Positions 1 to 13,000 of a stretch of 64,000 nt of DNA are shown in pieces. Source of the stretch: Certhia americana (lineage: Eukaryota; Chordata; Aves; Passeriformes; Certhiidae); NCBI GenBank assembly GCA_018697195.1, contig JAGMWU010000037.1, positions 310,001 through 374,000 on the forward strand, in the 5' to 3' direction. A model generated the notes under the pieces. It ran no database searches. It saw nothing but the letters and a program-made list of their open reading frames with translations, and was not told where the DNA came from. Positions within the stretch are counted from its first letter, which is position 1. Each line of letters begins with the position of its first letter. Position numbers and translations under genes: made by a program.

Positions 1-3000
1 TATGTTAAATAAGCAAAAAAGCCATTTCTTCCCTCCAGATTATATAAACAAGGAAAGAAACAGTGATCTTACCCTTTCCCATCCTCTCAGCATTGTTTAC
101 TGCTAGCTTTTTGAGACTGGAAGCCTCATGGCCTGTAGCCTTCCTGTTACACCTGACTGACAAGGATCACTTCTCCAATGCCAGCCAGGTACGTTAGCTC
201 AGCACCTCCTGCTTCACTTGGCTGCAGATAAAAATTGTGTGTGACAGCTGTGCAGTGTATAAGCCTGGCCATAAAGAATTTCTGGGACTTGGGGAACACT
301 GTCTGCAGTCTTCAACATGGAGTTGAGGGAATGATAAAAATGTCTTTTAAGGAACCTTACATTTTGAGTCATGACAAAGGGACTTGTCTTCTATATACAG
401 ATTTTAAACATTGTGGACTGGTTTTTCTAGTCACAGCATAATCAAAGAAGGTTCTAGAAGGCTCTGTCCAGTCCTGGCCTCTGTTCCCACCTGGCAAAGA
501 AGCTCAGTGTGCTGTGAGCTTTTTGCTGAATGCACAAAGCTGTTTGCTGAGGAGAGGATGAAAGTATCTGTGTGTGCTCAGCTGAGTAATAACAAACTTC
601 TCCTGGGAGCAGACCGTGTCAACCTCAGACACTGCTTTTACAGCTGAAAGTATAAGTTAAGCTGCTTTCAAGTTAGGCTACTTTTAGTTACCTGATCACT
701 CTGTTTAGCATACAAAATTGAAGAGTTACCAGGTAACTGGTGGACAGGACTTGTTTTGGTTTCCCATTGTCTTCAGCAAGATAGGGAGCTGCTGAGAGAC
801 TTGTCCCATATTTATCCCGGGGAGGATAACTTTAGTCTGTGTAGAAATGATAATGATGATAATAATAAGGCACCTTGCTGTTCCAACCACAAAACAGAAA
901 ATCTAGGAATAGGTTTTTTTACATTTTGTTCAGTTACAGAACAATAGTGATAGTTGCCTTTGCAAGCAAAAGGATATCCTGCTTTTTTTTTTCCCCTGCA
1001 GGTCTAAGTTCCTTAGTTTGGAAGCATTTAAAGATATTTCTTCCATTTCCATTAAAGTTTAAAAATAGCACGTAGGCTCTTTCTGAGTTAAGAACTTCAT
1101 TTTCTTAGGGAGAGAGATTCCTATCCTTTCCACACATGTGTTTACTTCTCTTTTTGCCTTTGGGAACACGATCCTTAGCTGTACTAACAAGCATCCCTTT
1201 ATTCCTGTCCCTCCCACTTGCCTTCTCCCTTGATGCAGTGGTCCTGGTGACTGATGCCCTTTAGTTCCCCTCTAGGTTGTGTGGTCTGTCCCCAGCAGCA
1301 GCATCACAGAGCTGTGCTGGGTGCTGGCGTGGGACTGGTGATGTTGCTCCAGCTTGCTTCTTCAGTTTGGGAAATAAACCAAACTTTTATTGGCAGTGTT
1401 GGTAATGCAGGGAGGTGCTGGGGGTAGTTTCAAACAGCTGGGAGAGCCTGCATCTCCAAGTCTTGTTTACTGAGTCATTAAGGAAAGGTGCACCAAGTGC
1501 CATCACTGCTATCATAAATCTAACTCGGCTTGTTTTCCAAGGGGAAAGTGGTCTTTGGAAAGGGAAAGCATTTCTGAGAGATAGCCGCAGTTAATTATCT
1601 GAGGTGATCCCCAGAACCACAGGATGTCTCTCACCACCAAAAGCCCAAATTTCCTTGATGGTCTTAACATAGTTATTATTTTCTTATCTTTTGTTGTTTC
1701 AGCTGCAGTGACCAGCTTTTTTCTGGAGCAGACTAGAGTCAGGCTACTCAAAATACTGTAAAAGTGTCTCTATGAGCATAAATTGCAATGAGGTGGTACT
1801 GGAAATGAGAAAATGCCTGGAACAGTGGTTTGCTGCTCTCACTCAAATGCTGACATTGAAAGACAATCACATATTCATTCCGCAGGGAGCAAGGGCACAC
1901 CACCTCAGCCTTTTATGGACACAATACTTACAGATGCACATTAAGCAGTATTAAGCATTATTTACTGGAGAGACTTTAAGGGGACAGTGATAAAATGTTT
2001 TGTGGAATCAAGGTGTCAGAATGCTTTTGAGAGCTACTGTACAGATGATAATTGCAGTGGAGAGGTGCTCTTGTGTGGAGGTTCTTTATGCAGAGCAATT
2101 TACTAGAGGGATAATCAGCTTGGCTGGAATCCTGGTCTGCATGGCAATGTACAGGTAGGTGATGCTCACCTTCCCTGCTTATTTTGTTTGGATTTCAGTT
2201 ATATTATTATAAGATGGAGCTAACAAAAGATGCACAAATTTCTGTCAGCAGCTCAGGATTTGTAACAAATCCTTCATTAAAACATATCAACAGTCTGTTC
2301 CCCCAGGACACAACCCCCTTGGCTACTTCAGTCAAAGAAAGACAAAACAGCAATTTGTTTTTCTTATACCGTTTGAACACAAGGAGGCCCGTGTATTTAT
2401 TTTTAGATTGAGCAAAATAATCCATCTCGGGGTTAGAAAAGCGTGTAAAATCTTTAAAGAATGTTTTATTTCCTGCAGGCACCCACGCAGGAACAGGACA
2501 GTACAGCCATTGTTTGCTGAGTATTTTGATGTAAAATGCTTAAATTGCTGGGATCATTCAGTGTCAGCTGAAGAAAGCTCATGGGAATGGTCTGATTTGT
2601 TTTCAAACCTGTGATGAGGGCGGTGACAGGCTGGAGCTGCTGCCTTCACTTGGAGCTGGGCTGCTGAGTTGAGGTGTAGGCAGAAGCAGAAGAGAAGGTG
2701 GTGTGGCATTTCTGTTGTGGAATACCTTTGGTGTTGCCTTGGAAAAGAGAGGAGTGGACTCAAATGAGTTAAGCATGCTTACGGCACTGCCCACAGGGAA
2801 CTTGGTCTCAGGCAAGTTGCTGGTGAAACCCTGGTGCCTACAGAGGACCTGAAATAGCACCCCGAGAAATTATTTTTGAAGGCTCCTGTGGACGATGAGA
2901 CTGGTAGATTGGATTTGTACTCTACAGTGAAGTCTTGTGACTTCAAGCAAGCAGCATAAACACAAATGAGAAAACAAATGTATTTTTAGTGTCATTTTGA

Positions 3001-6000
3001 AGACCTTGTCTGGCTGGGTAAGACAGAATCCTGTACATTTCTGTGGTGCCTCAGCATTGTTTTAGTGTGCATACAGCAAAAAGCATAAATAGGTTTTATT
3101 TTTCATGAACTGCAGAAGTGAAACTTAACACTGGAAGCAATGTCAAGCAGATCTACTTTAGCTTTGCTTTGATTTGTTGGGTTTATTCCAGTCTCGCTCC
3201 ATTAGGTTGAAGAACTAGGTTGGGGAAAGGGGAGATGGAGGATGTTTCTGCTCATTCTCCATGGCTTAACCCACCCATATGGGTACCTGAACCTGGCACA
3301 AAACTCAAACAAGTGCATCCCCAAACATGTATTCCTTACAGCTGCTGCAGTGTGCACTACCTTGTTACTGCTTTCCACAAAGAGAATCTGATAAAAGGTT
3401 TTTGTAAAATTTCAGCTATTTCACTTTTCTTTGTGTTCAATTTTCTTTTCGTCCTTTTGTATTCTGCCTTGTGTTTGGGGGTGGGATTTGTTGTGGCTGT
3501 CATGTTTCTGTTGAAATAGAGTGCGTTTTCTTCTTCTGTACCAAAAATGATGTGTCTTGCAGTAATTTCTCCTGTGAAAATTAATCCTAGTCTTTGGCAA
3601 CCTGCTGAGAAAATTACCTTCCCTTCTCATGGATGTTGTTCTGTGACAGCAGCTTCCTGAGTTTTCTGGAACAGCTCAAGCTGCTGTTAGAGGGACTCTG
3701 CTGCCAAATAGTATCTCTGTTATTTTACAGAAGTAATGAAACCTCAGAAAATATTCCCTGTAATAAAATGGCCTTTAAAATCTGTAGCCATATTTTATGA
3801 AGTCAGTCATTAAGGACATCCTGAACTCTGCATGATTTGAGATTTTAAACAAATGATTTATAAAGGTTTCATGACAGTAATGAAAGTCCCTTTTGTATAT
3901 TTCTGAAATGTTTTTGAGCTTAATAGAAAAATAGCACCAAGGAAAACCTAAATATATGCAAGTATTCCCACACTTGCATATAAGGGAAGTGCGAAATCAA
4001 GGAAGGGATGGTCTCATCCTTAAAATACAGTTTGCTTTGAAGTGTTTGCACACACTTTAGCCTGATTTGCTATTGACTTAATCCAAAGCTCACTGGCAAC
4101 AGTGCAAAGACTTACACTTGTAAACTTTAACTCAAACTCCACCTTTTTCCTTTTAAAAACACTAATACTTTTTGCATGAACTTTAAAAAGGAGACAAACC
4201 CCCAAATCCCTACAATTTCTTAACATGAAAGAAATGAGAAGAAAATCTTGTGTTGACTACCTGCCTGCATCTTTCACACTTGACACAATTTTGGTGGTTT
4301 TGTTTGCTTTTTCATCCCTGTTTCCCATGTGTAGTCACTTCTCCAGTGGTTTGCAGGGGTCTTTTTTATTGCAGCAGCTGCAACCTTAATGCTTTCCCAG
4401 GTTCTCCCAAGTAGCTGTTGATGCCAGAGCTAAGAAAGATATGTTTTTGTAGAAGAGTTGGGTGCTGGAAATGAAAGTGTGGTATTATGCCCCCGGGGAG
4501 CTGTTGTGGTTACTAAATTTCGCCAGGGTGTTCTTCAAAACCAAGTAGTTTTCTATTGTTGCCAATCCATTTAGCTACAAGCAATTAAAATATCCCTGAT
4601 CCCTAGTTCAGGGAATAGGAGGCCATGGACTAGGTGAGTGCACACAGGAAAATACAGCGTTGTACATGGACTTTGTGTGCTTCCTAGGGAAAAGAAAATT
4701 TGCTGGTAGCAAAGCAAACATTGATTGCATGGCAGGTTTTCTTTCTGTCTTTCTCCTAATCTAAAATACCCACTTCATAAAGGTTTGTAAATTATTATTT
4801 TCATGTTATGCAAATATTGGGTACAATGTAAGAGGCACTACAGATTTGTAAAATGGAAATAATGATAGGACTTACATTCTGTGATATGGAACGTTTAAAT
4901 AACCTTGGCAGAGAATCTGCTTGGTGTCTGGAGTTCCTTAAGATAGTGTGTGAAAGCCTTTATGAATTTTCATGTTTATGTATTTGTGTCGATCAATACA
5001 GTTTGAGCTTCAAGCTTTGGTAGCCTCTTTCAATACATGGCAGAACATTATTGCATCCATCATCAGGATTAGTAGAGGCTTGGTTAAAATATGCCTTGGC
5101 TCTTGTTGGCTGGGTCATTTTGGAAACATGCCCCATCCCACATCTGTCTATAGCACAGGGAGAAGGGATTAACTGCACAAAAATGCAGTTTTTGTTGCTT
5201 TGGAGGGTAAGTTGGCTTGCTACTGCCAGTAGGACTTGTGTGCAAGGAGGAGAGGGCATCTAATGTATAAGATCTGCTGCTCTGGCTGGCTGAGCACACA
5301 TGTGTGAAGTGAGGACAGGATGGTAGGTTTTGATTTTTGTCTTGCCTGTTGTTTTCAAGTCTTCACACAATGAAGTATGCAGTTTTGTGATCTTCATTGC
5401 ATTCCAGTGGCAATGACTGTGCAGTTGACATGAAAAAATAAATTTAAAACTAGATATTCCTATTCAATTATGATAAAGCATAGTATTAAATGGTAAGCAG
5501 CTGAAAATGTGATTAGTTTGTTTGTTTGGGTTTTTTTAGCATGAGAGCTGGTGAACTTCTCTGCTGATAGTTGCAGGGGCAAAGCCCTCATTAGGAAACA
5601 AAGAAAACCTGATGGCAGAATGAAGGGCATGGAACTCATAATTGGCTTTTCTCATTGTTGCTGCACCGCTTGCTTGGGTTTTGGTGGTGCTAATAACTCT
5701 GTCTGAGATCAGGCAAAGAGCAATTACTGGCATACTTGAGCTGTACACAGAGACATTTCAGTTTTAATCAGGAGGAGATACCAGGCAATGCACTCGTGCT
5801 GTGGCTGCTCCTCTCCTACACTGCCTGGGTACCTGCAGCACCAGTTTCACTAAAGATGGAGATGGAGAAACAAGGGGCTTGTTTGTGCACAGGATGTCAG
5901 GAGGCAGCTCCAAATGGGCTGTGACAGCAGAGGCTTGCAAATAGCAGGGATAGGCAGTTGGGTGGAAATTACTGAGATGAGAAGGAACAGAAAGGTCTGC

Positions 6001-9000
6001 GACATCTTAACGCTTGCCTGAGAGGCAGCCTGTATCCGTTCCAGTTAATGTCTGCTTCCAGACCTCCTGTCCTCATCTTTGCACACTCTGTGGGCTCTGA
6101 CTGCTGCTGGCCTTGTTTGAGCCCACACATCTCAGCAGTGTCACATGATGACTTCTGAAATAATGCATGGCATAACTCTCTCTGGGAGGCGATTTTTGTG
6201 ACATCTTACTTGAAACTACTCTGCCACAGCCTCCTGACAAGGCAAGCTATTTAAAGACCAGGGAGAAAGCTTCAGCCCCCTACTTCCACACATGAGAGCC
6301 ATATGGTCCTTCAGCTCCACTTGGCACATGTGACAGAGTGGGATGAAAATGTGTGCTGTAATTTTTAATGGAATATCTTTATAAAAATAAATAACTGTAG
6401 AAGCTCTCTAACCCCATCTTCATTATGAAAACCCCACTCAAAACAACCACTGCTTATTCTCTGTAGTATCTATGGCCCACATAATATTATATGGCCAGTG
6501 GGGCATCTCTTTTGTGTGCCTGGTGGTTCCTTAGGTGGTTCCTAGTTTGGGTTAGATTTTTAGTTTATTATCTAGGCTGTTTTCCTCATTCATTCCCTAA
6601 CAGAGCTGTGCAAGGCTTGTGGTGTGAGCAGAGCTATGTGTTCAGGAAAGTGCATAGAGTTTGGAATTGCTCGTGAGGAGAGGACGTGGAAGTATTTCTG
6701 AGAGTTTCATCACACACTTGCTATGCAGTGTGTGAATTGAGTGCCTGCACAGACTTCAAATTGTTTTCTAAATTAAGAGCTCCCTCTCTTCTTTTGTGGG
6801 TATGTGCACCTGGGCATTTCTGCATGCCTGTTGTAGTAAAGACAGACTAATCCCTCAAGTAACCTCTAGGGCACGCGTTCTTCTACGTTTGTGTAGATGC
6901 TGGAAATTATTTTGGCCTGAAGTCCTTTTCAGTTTGTGATCAAAGTAGTAATGAATCCTTCAGTGGCTGTTTTCCTTTTTTTACTTTCAAATCAGTATTC
7001 TTATTAATATTATTAGTAATTAAATTAGTATTATTGCTGCAGGAACTAGCTGCTATTGAAGCACATCAGTTTGGATGGGAACATTGGCTCTTAGAAGCCA
7101 AACCAAACCCAGCAAGCGAAAAATTCTGTCTGTCCCATGATTGTGCTTGACCTTGACTACCAAAACATTTTGTAAGCAACGTTTGGAGGTGCCTATGTCC
7201 TTCCCAAACTGAAATAGTGTGGATGTGGCATGAGGAAATCCAAGATGTCAGTGTCAGACAACAAATATGCACCAGGCTTAACTGAAGTTGTCTGTGGGGA
7301 GCCTGTTCAGTATTCCCAGGAAACGCTGTAGAAGTGCTAGCAGGGATAGACAGCAATGTGGAGTATTTGATCTCCCACACCCACAGTCCTCAGTGGAGCT
7401 GAGCGCTGTTCAGGGATTTCTTTGGCTTTATGGCTTTGTAACTCTTCCTGCAGCAGCATCGTATTTCTCCTTTCCCTAAACTCTTCTTTTAAAGCTGGCA
7501 AGGACATCCCTTGCTGCTGGGTGGTAATTGTGGTTTAATGGTGCTTTAGTGGTTTAGCAAGCTGAAACACAGCCAAGATGTGACTTGAAGGAAGAAAAAA
7601 AACAACAAAAAAAAAGGGGAAAAATACTCAGGATGCAGAAAAGCCCAGCTTCATCAGGCACTGGATTCATAGCTTTGTAAAAGATGAAGTGTCCTCTGTC
7701 ACTGGAGCTGGGTTGGAGGGAAAGGGGGTGTGCCCCACAGGTTTGGGGTGCAGGGACAGTCACAGTCCTACCTGAGAGCAGAACCCCCATGCAGTCAGCT
7801 GACTCTCACCAGTTTTGCTGTGGCTTTGACCCTGTGCATGTCCCAAATAATCTGTGATTGTAATCTCTAGAGCAATCATTTCACTGTGTATTTGATAAAG
7901 GTATCTTAAAATACCCAACAAAAACAGAGGTCCTTATGCTGCCAATGCAGACTTGTGTGGTGCTTGTTCAGTGCTGTGTGTTTATTTTCCTTTAAATTTT
8001 GTGCCATGAGGAAGAAAGTGGTTTCTGCTGATCCCCTGATCCCTGTGAAGAACCAGACACTGAACCCTTGGGGGTTACGATAAAGCCTCCTGACAATTGA
8101 GCTATAAATACTCTGTGTATGTAAACCTGTATCAATGTCAAAGTCTTTTCAGGCTCATCAGAAATAACTCCAGGAAGGGGGAGGTGGGTTGTTGGGCAAG
8201 GATAAGAGAGGTCCAGACTGGCTATTAGAGATATTCTCTTATTCACAGGTTAATTGCATTCCACTTTTGTCATCACTTATCACCTCATAAAACTTAATGT
8301 TTTCTGAAATGGGTGAAGAAATGGGTGAAGTGGGTGAAATGGGTGAACTGATTTTCATTTGTTGCAATCAATCCATTATAGAGAGAGTTTTGAAATACTT
8401 TGTCCAGGCAGGATCTTAATTTCTTACCAGTTTTGTTGGAAGTTTTTTTCTGTGGGGCTATTATGGGATACCTGAGGATTTTCTGAAGCATTTTGCACGG
8501 GAAGATGCAAGTGATTATGTCTGCTGTTCACCACTTACTGAATTAAGAAGTAAATTAGGCTGAGCTCCGAGTTTAACCCTGCTGAGAAGAAAAAGAGGAA
8601 AAGGGATCCTTTTTTTGACACCGTGAGTTATGAAGCATTCCGGTCTCTTGCCCTGTGGTAGTTCCTTGCTGTTCGCCCTCCCTCCTGTCTGCTGTGGCAC
8701 ACATCTGCAGGCCTTGCTTTCATTTGTGTGACTAATCTGGCCATGCCTCAGCTTTCATTTGTTTGGGTGAGTAAGGTCAGAAGCAGCTCTCCATATGTGA
8801 TTTTCTGAAGAAATTCAAGGCTCTGTCAAGTAAGCAGGGCTTCAATGAGAGCTTTATGTAGACAAATGAGGTTGCAAGGAAAAGGCATTCCTCATCTCCT
8901 CCTTCCAATGTAAATAATGCAGCATGTGGGAAACAGATGAGTGGACTTCCTGTGAAAAGGCCAAGGATGAGAATTTTGGACTTTATCGAAGTGTTTGCTC

Positions 9001-9964
9001 TTTACTTTTTTCTGGGAAAGATCCTTCTGCTTGGGCACTGTAGCTCACTGTCCGCTTCCTTGAATGTCAATAAAGTCTTCCTGGCCTTTCCCTTCCAGCA
9101 GCTACTCTGATGACTGGATCCTTCCATAGAATTTCTTTTTTATAGACAACAAACCGATCTGGCATGCATTTTGCTCATTACAACTACTCAGCTCTTTGGT
9201 TGTTTTCTGTTTCAGCCTCCTTTAATGCTGTCAGTTAGGAAAGGACATGTAAATGACAGATACTTTCAAAACACATGCCTTGTTAGTAGATGAGAAGCTG
9301 ATCTGTGGAAGTGGTGTTCCCCATGGCTGGGGCACATCAGTGTGTGGAAGCACACGTACACTCCGAGAAGGGGTGTTTAGAAGACCCTGCCATTAAAATT
9401 CGTGACTGGGCTTTTATAGCATCAAGTGATTGAGTGTCAGATCTCTTCAGACCAGCTGTTTCAGCTCAGCAGCTTTAGATAAGTTATTGGTGGTATCACT
9501 AGAATGTTTGCTCCTTTGTCAAGTACTTTACCAGGTCTACCACATATTCATCTCGCTATCAGGGTGTTTAACTTTGGGATTGATGAGTCAGACTGGTTTC
9601 AGCTTTATTCAACACCAAAAGTGTTGTCATGCCTCCTTTTCCATTTACCACCAGTAGCTTTACAAATACCATTTGCCTCTGGTGGCATTGTTTAAGTCCT
9701 TGTACTCCATTCCAGGCAGAGCATCCCAGCAGAATCTCCAGTCCCCTCTGCCAAGGACTTGGAAACAAGAGGCATTTTAGAAGTGCATTATTAACTGCCC
9801 TTCTGATGGGGAATTTAATCCTTACTAGCATTTTAGTACTAATGGACTTCCATGAAATTTTTTGAGCTGTTGGTAAGCAAATGTTCACTGAGTGCATGCC
9901 TTTCTCATGTCAGTTGGTAAAAAACCCAAACAAACTCATGCTGCTTCTCTCTTTCTTGTTACAG
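1..9964 (+). other. AFF1: Probable large AFF1 intron; no exon recognised
   Basis: No open frame here has both splice sites and resemblance to AF4-family protein. The first recognisable exon (9,965) starts at phase 0 in the middle of the protein, so earlier exons must lie upstream of the window. This stretch is therefore most simply read as intron. It holds A/T-rich simple sequence near 850 (GATAAT-type), a run of T and A stretches near 7,000, and the short tandem repeat at 8,309. I cannot exclude a small AFF1 exon here, because upstream AF4-family exons are Ser-rich and poorly conserved. Confidence 0.6.
8309..8347. repeat. Short tandem repeat, unit about ATGGGTGAA
   Basis: Four to five imperfect copies of a 7-9 base unit built on GGGTGAA lie head to tail. 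On the reverse strand the repeat reads as repeated Phe-Thr-His. It is a microsatellite-scale repeat inside the presumed AFF1 intron, with no sign of function. Confidence 0.85.
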
Positions 9965-10009
9965 CAAACCAACCCCATTGATGTGCAGTCCATTGAAGAA
10001 ATTTTGAGG
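9965..10009 (+). CDS. AFF1: AFF1 exon, local E1 (15 codons)
   Basis: The exon is preceded by ctttcttgttacag and followed by gtaggt. It starts and ends at phase 0 and reads [15 protein letters not shown]. The (V/I)EEIL(K/R) end leads directly into the ELL-binding segment in AF4 and AF5q31. Local residues 1-15. Confidence 0.9.
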
Positions 10010-13000
10010 GTAGGTACTCTTAAATAATAAGTCTGTGTTTGCTTAGATTTTGCATGCCTTAAGGTAATGGTTGGGGAAAAAATACCTCTGCTTCTGTTCA
10101 CTTAGCAGATATAGCTGTCACTAGCTTTGGGGTGTGCTGAGGAAAAGTAAAGATAAGAGTCAGCCTTGAATACAGCAGGAGTTGTAAGATCAGTCTTTCT
10201 ATCAGTATGCAAGTGTAGTACAGTCTGGTGCAGTTCAAGACTGACAAGTTATCCAAGACAGCCAGAGCTACTCCTGCATCAAGTCAGGGGGCTGCCATTC
10301 CCAAGTGCCCTTCTTCCAAAGCCCCTGGACATGCTGCCTTGTGTCTGTCTGCTGTGCTGCCAACCCCAGCAGTGTGGCCCTGAGTAGGAACACGCCTGTG
10401 TCCTTCCCAGCTGCCTATGCATGGCACTGCTGCTGCTCCCTCACTGTAATTCCAGTCCACTCACACAGAGAGAGCAGAGCCACACCTGATGCTGTAATGT
10501 TGTGTCAGAACTGACTCTGTGAGCAGCACACAGGCTCCAAGTGGCTGAGTCCATTATCCCTTCCCTGTGCACAGTGTGAAAATGCCCTGGGATTCCTAAG
10601 TCAGTGGTGCTGATCTTGGAGCACCAAGAGAAGATGGTTCCATGATGTCAAATGCTATTCTGAGATGCTGAACTGAAGTCCAGGTGGAAGAGTTTGATTT
10701 TCTGCAATTCACTTCTCTTGCTGTTGCTTGAGGTTGCAAATTCCTGATGCCTGGATTGCTCTCCAGAGGCTGCTGTTGGGGGCAGTGTTTTAGCTGGAGG
10801 GCAGCTGTGCACAGGTGCCCACTGGCTGCCCTGTGCTGGTTGGGGTTGCAGCACAAGGACTCCTCCTGAAGTCTGGCATCCTTTTGTGTTTCACAGACAT
10901 GTGCTGTGTTCTTGCCTGTTAGTAAAGCTTATCACTGTTTTTGTGGGAACCATGGGGAAATGTGCCCAAATGCATGAGGAGATAGATCCAAATGGATCTC
11001 TGTGCCTGTCAGCAAAAATCCTGATAGCAGCTCCTTTCAATCTCTTTCCAGGAAATGACCCGCTCTTGGCCACCTCCCCTGACAGCTCTTAATACACCTA
11101 CTAAAGCAGAGCCTTCCAAATTTCCATTCCCAGCAAAGGTGAGACACCCTCTTTCTGCCAGGACTTTTGATAAACTAGAAGAGAGCTTTCTGGCTCTTGC
11201 AAGTGTTACCATCTGATGTTGTCCCCCTTCTGTAAATAAGGGCTGTTAGGACGCATTACCTTCAGAAGTAGTCAGATAAATTAGAGCACAATGGGGATGA
11301 ATAAAAAGTGCTTCAGCAACTTAGACGCTTGTTGTAATTGTGGTCTTCAAATGCAACTGCTTTTCTGAGACATTTTAAGTATCTCTGCTGAAGCACAAAA
11401 TGCATTTTATCTTTTTGTCAATGGAATGCTGACTGTGTTAAACAGAAGTGTTTGGCAGCTCTTATAAATTTTTAAAAATATTTCTTCACGAATGCACATA
11501 CCCCTAATGTGCTAACAACCCATTTTTGGTGACAGTAGCACATTATCATTTCTGTCCACGCTAAGCTTTGTCAGGCTGGCTTAGACTATTGGATGCTTTG
11601 ACAAGCTAGTTGAAATGTTTATTACAGTAAAGTAACACGTGAAAAACAAATCGAGAGAGCTTGTTTATTTTACACTCAATTTGCACTTTGTCCTTTTTTT
11701 CTAGGAATGGCAACTTGAAGGATCTGTAGCAAAGGATCAGAGTAAGTTGATACCCAAAGGAAATACACAGTATGTGTATTGACAGATAGTTTTGTGTGTT
11801 GTGTGTTTTACATGACATGTCAAATGTTTACATTGATTAGGAGGCATGGTTTGTTTTGTTGAACAGTGATGAATTTAGAAATGGCTTACGAGATTGTGTA
11901 CTTTCATTACCTAGACATTAAGACAGCTGTTCATCAGAGGATAAATGGTATTTCATTAGGAAACCTCATTTGGAATGAAGAATAATCTGAATGACAATTG
12001 TGTCCTAGAAGAAAGTGAGAAGTCTAATCTGGTGCTCAGAGACCATAGGGTAAAATAGGCTACAAAGGAGGCAAATAAACCCAACCTATTCATTTTTGAT
12101 TTCCAGAGCAGTATGGAGCACCTTCAAAAACGTTGCCAGGTTCTCAGCCAGGAACATCGTAAGTAACCAGACCCTGTTCACATCTCTACTGGGCAGTTAA
12201 TTAAAATAACCTGGAAAAAACTAAATTTTGGCTTACTTGATGTTTCTGAAGAATATTTTTCTTAGAAAACTTCCAATGAAGGGAATTTTCACCAACAGAA
12301 ACATCATTGTTTCATGATGGAATCATAGAATCATTTAGGTTGGAAAAGACCTTTACGATCATCCAGTCCAATTCTAAACCTGACACTGCCAAGTCTACTA
12401 AACCTTGTCATGGTTACGATGACTGTGTTAAAACCAAAACAAAACTGAAGAAAAAAAATAACTATCAATGCACCAGATTAAAGTTACTTTGTTCTTTTAA
12501 TCTGTGGCTATTTAACATCACAATTTTGTGTTCTTTGACCTACAATAATGCATCAAACTGACATAAATTACAAAGGATCCAAACTGGATCTGATTGACCC
12601 TGGATTGTTTTGAAGCCTGGGAAGGCCAGTAAAGCTACACCTATGAGAATGGAAAAAAACAGGGCTGAAATTTTAAAGAAAAAGAATTTTAAACATTGGT
12701 AGATAAAATAACTTGGTGCTGTCCTTGTAGGTGAAAGTGGTTATCTGTTAATTAGGTTAATTACAGAAGTTGCTTGAAAGCAGTTTTGAGTGGGCTGATG
12801 TTAATCTTTCAGGATTAACTTGGCCAAATGCAGCATTGCTAGGTTCTGAGCCCTGAGTAATAAACAGAAATCTTTCCATGTCTGGAAGGCTCAGGGGTCT
12901 ATGTGCAAGGCACTTGCTGAACCATTAAATTTAAACGTCTATCAGTTCATATGATACATAAAGATCTCGTTACACCATGTTATGTTGTTCCATGGGAGGC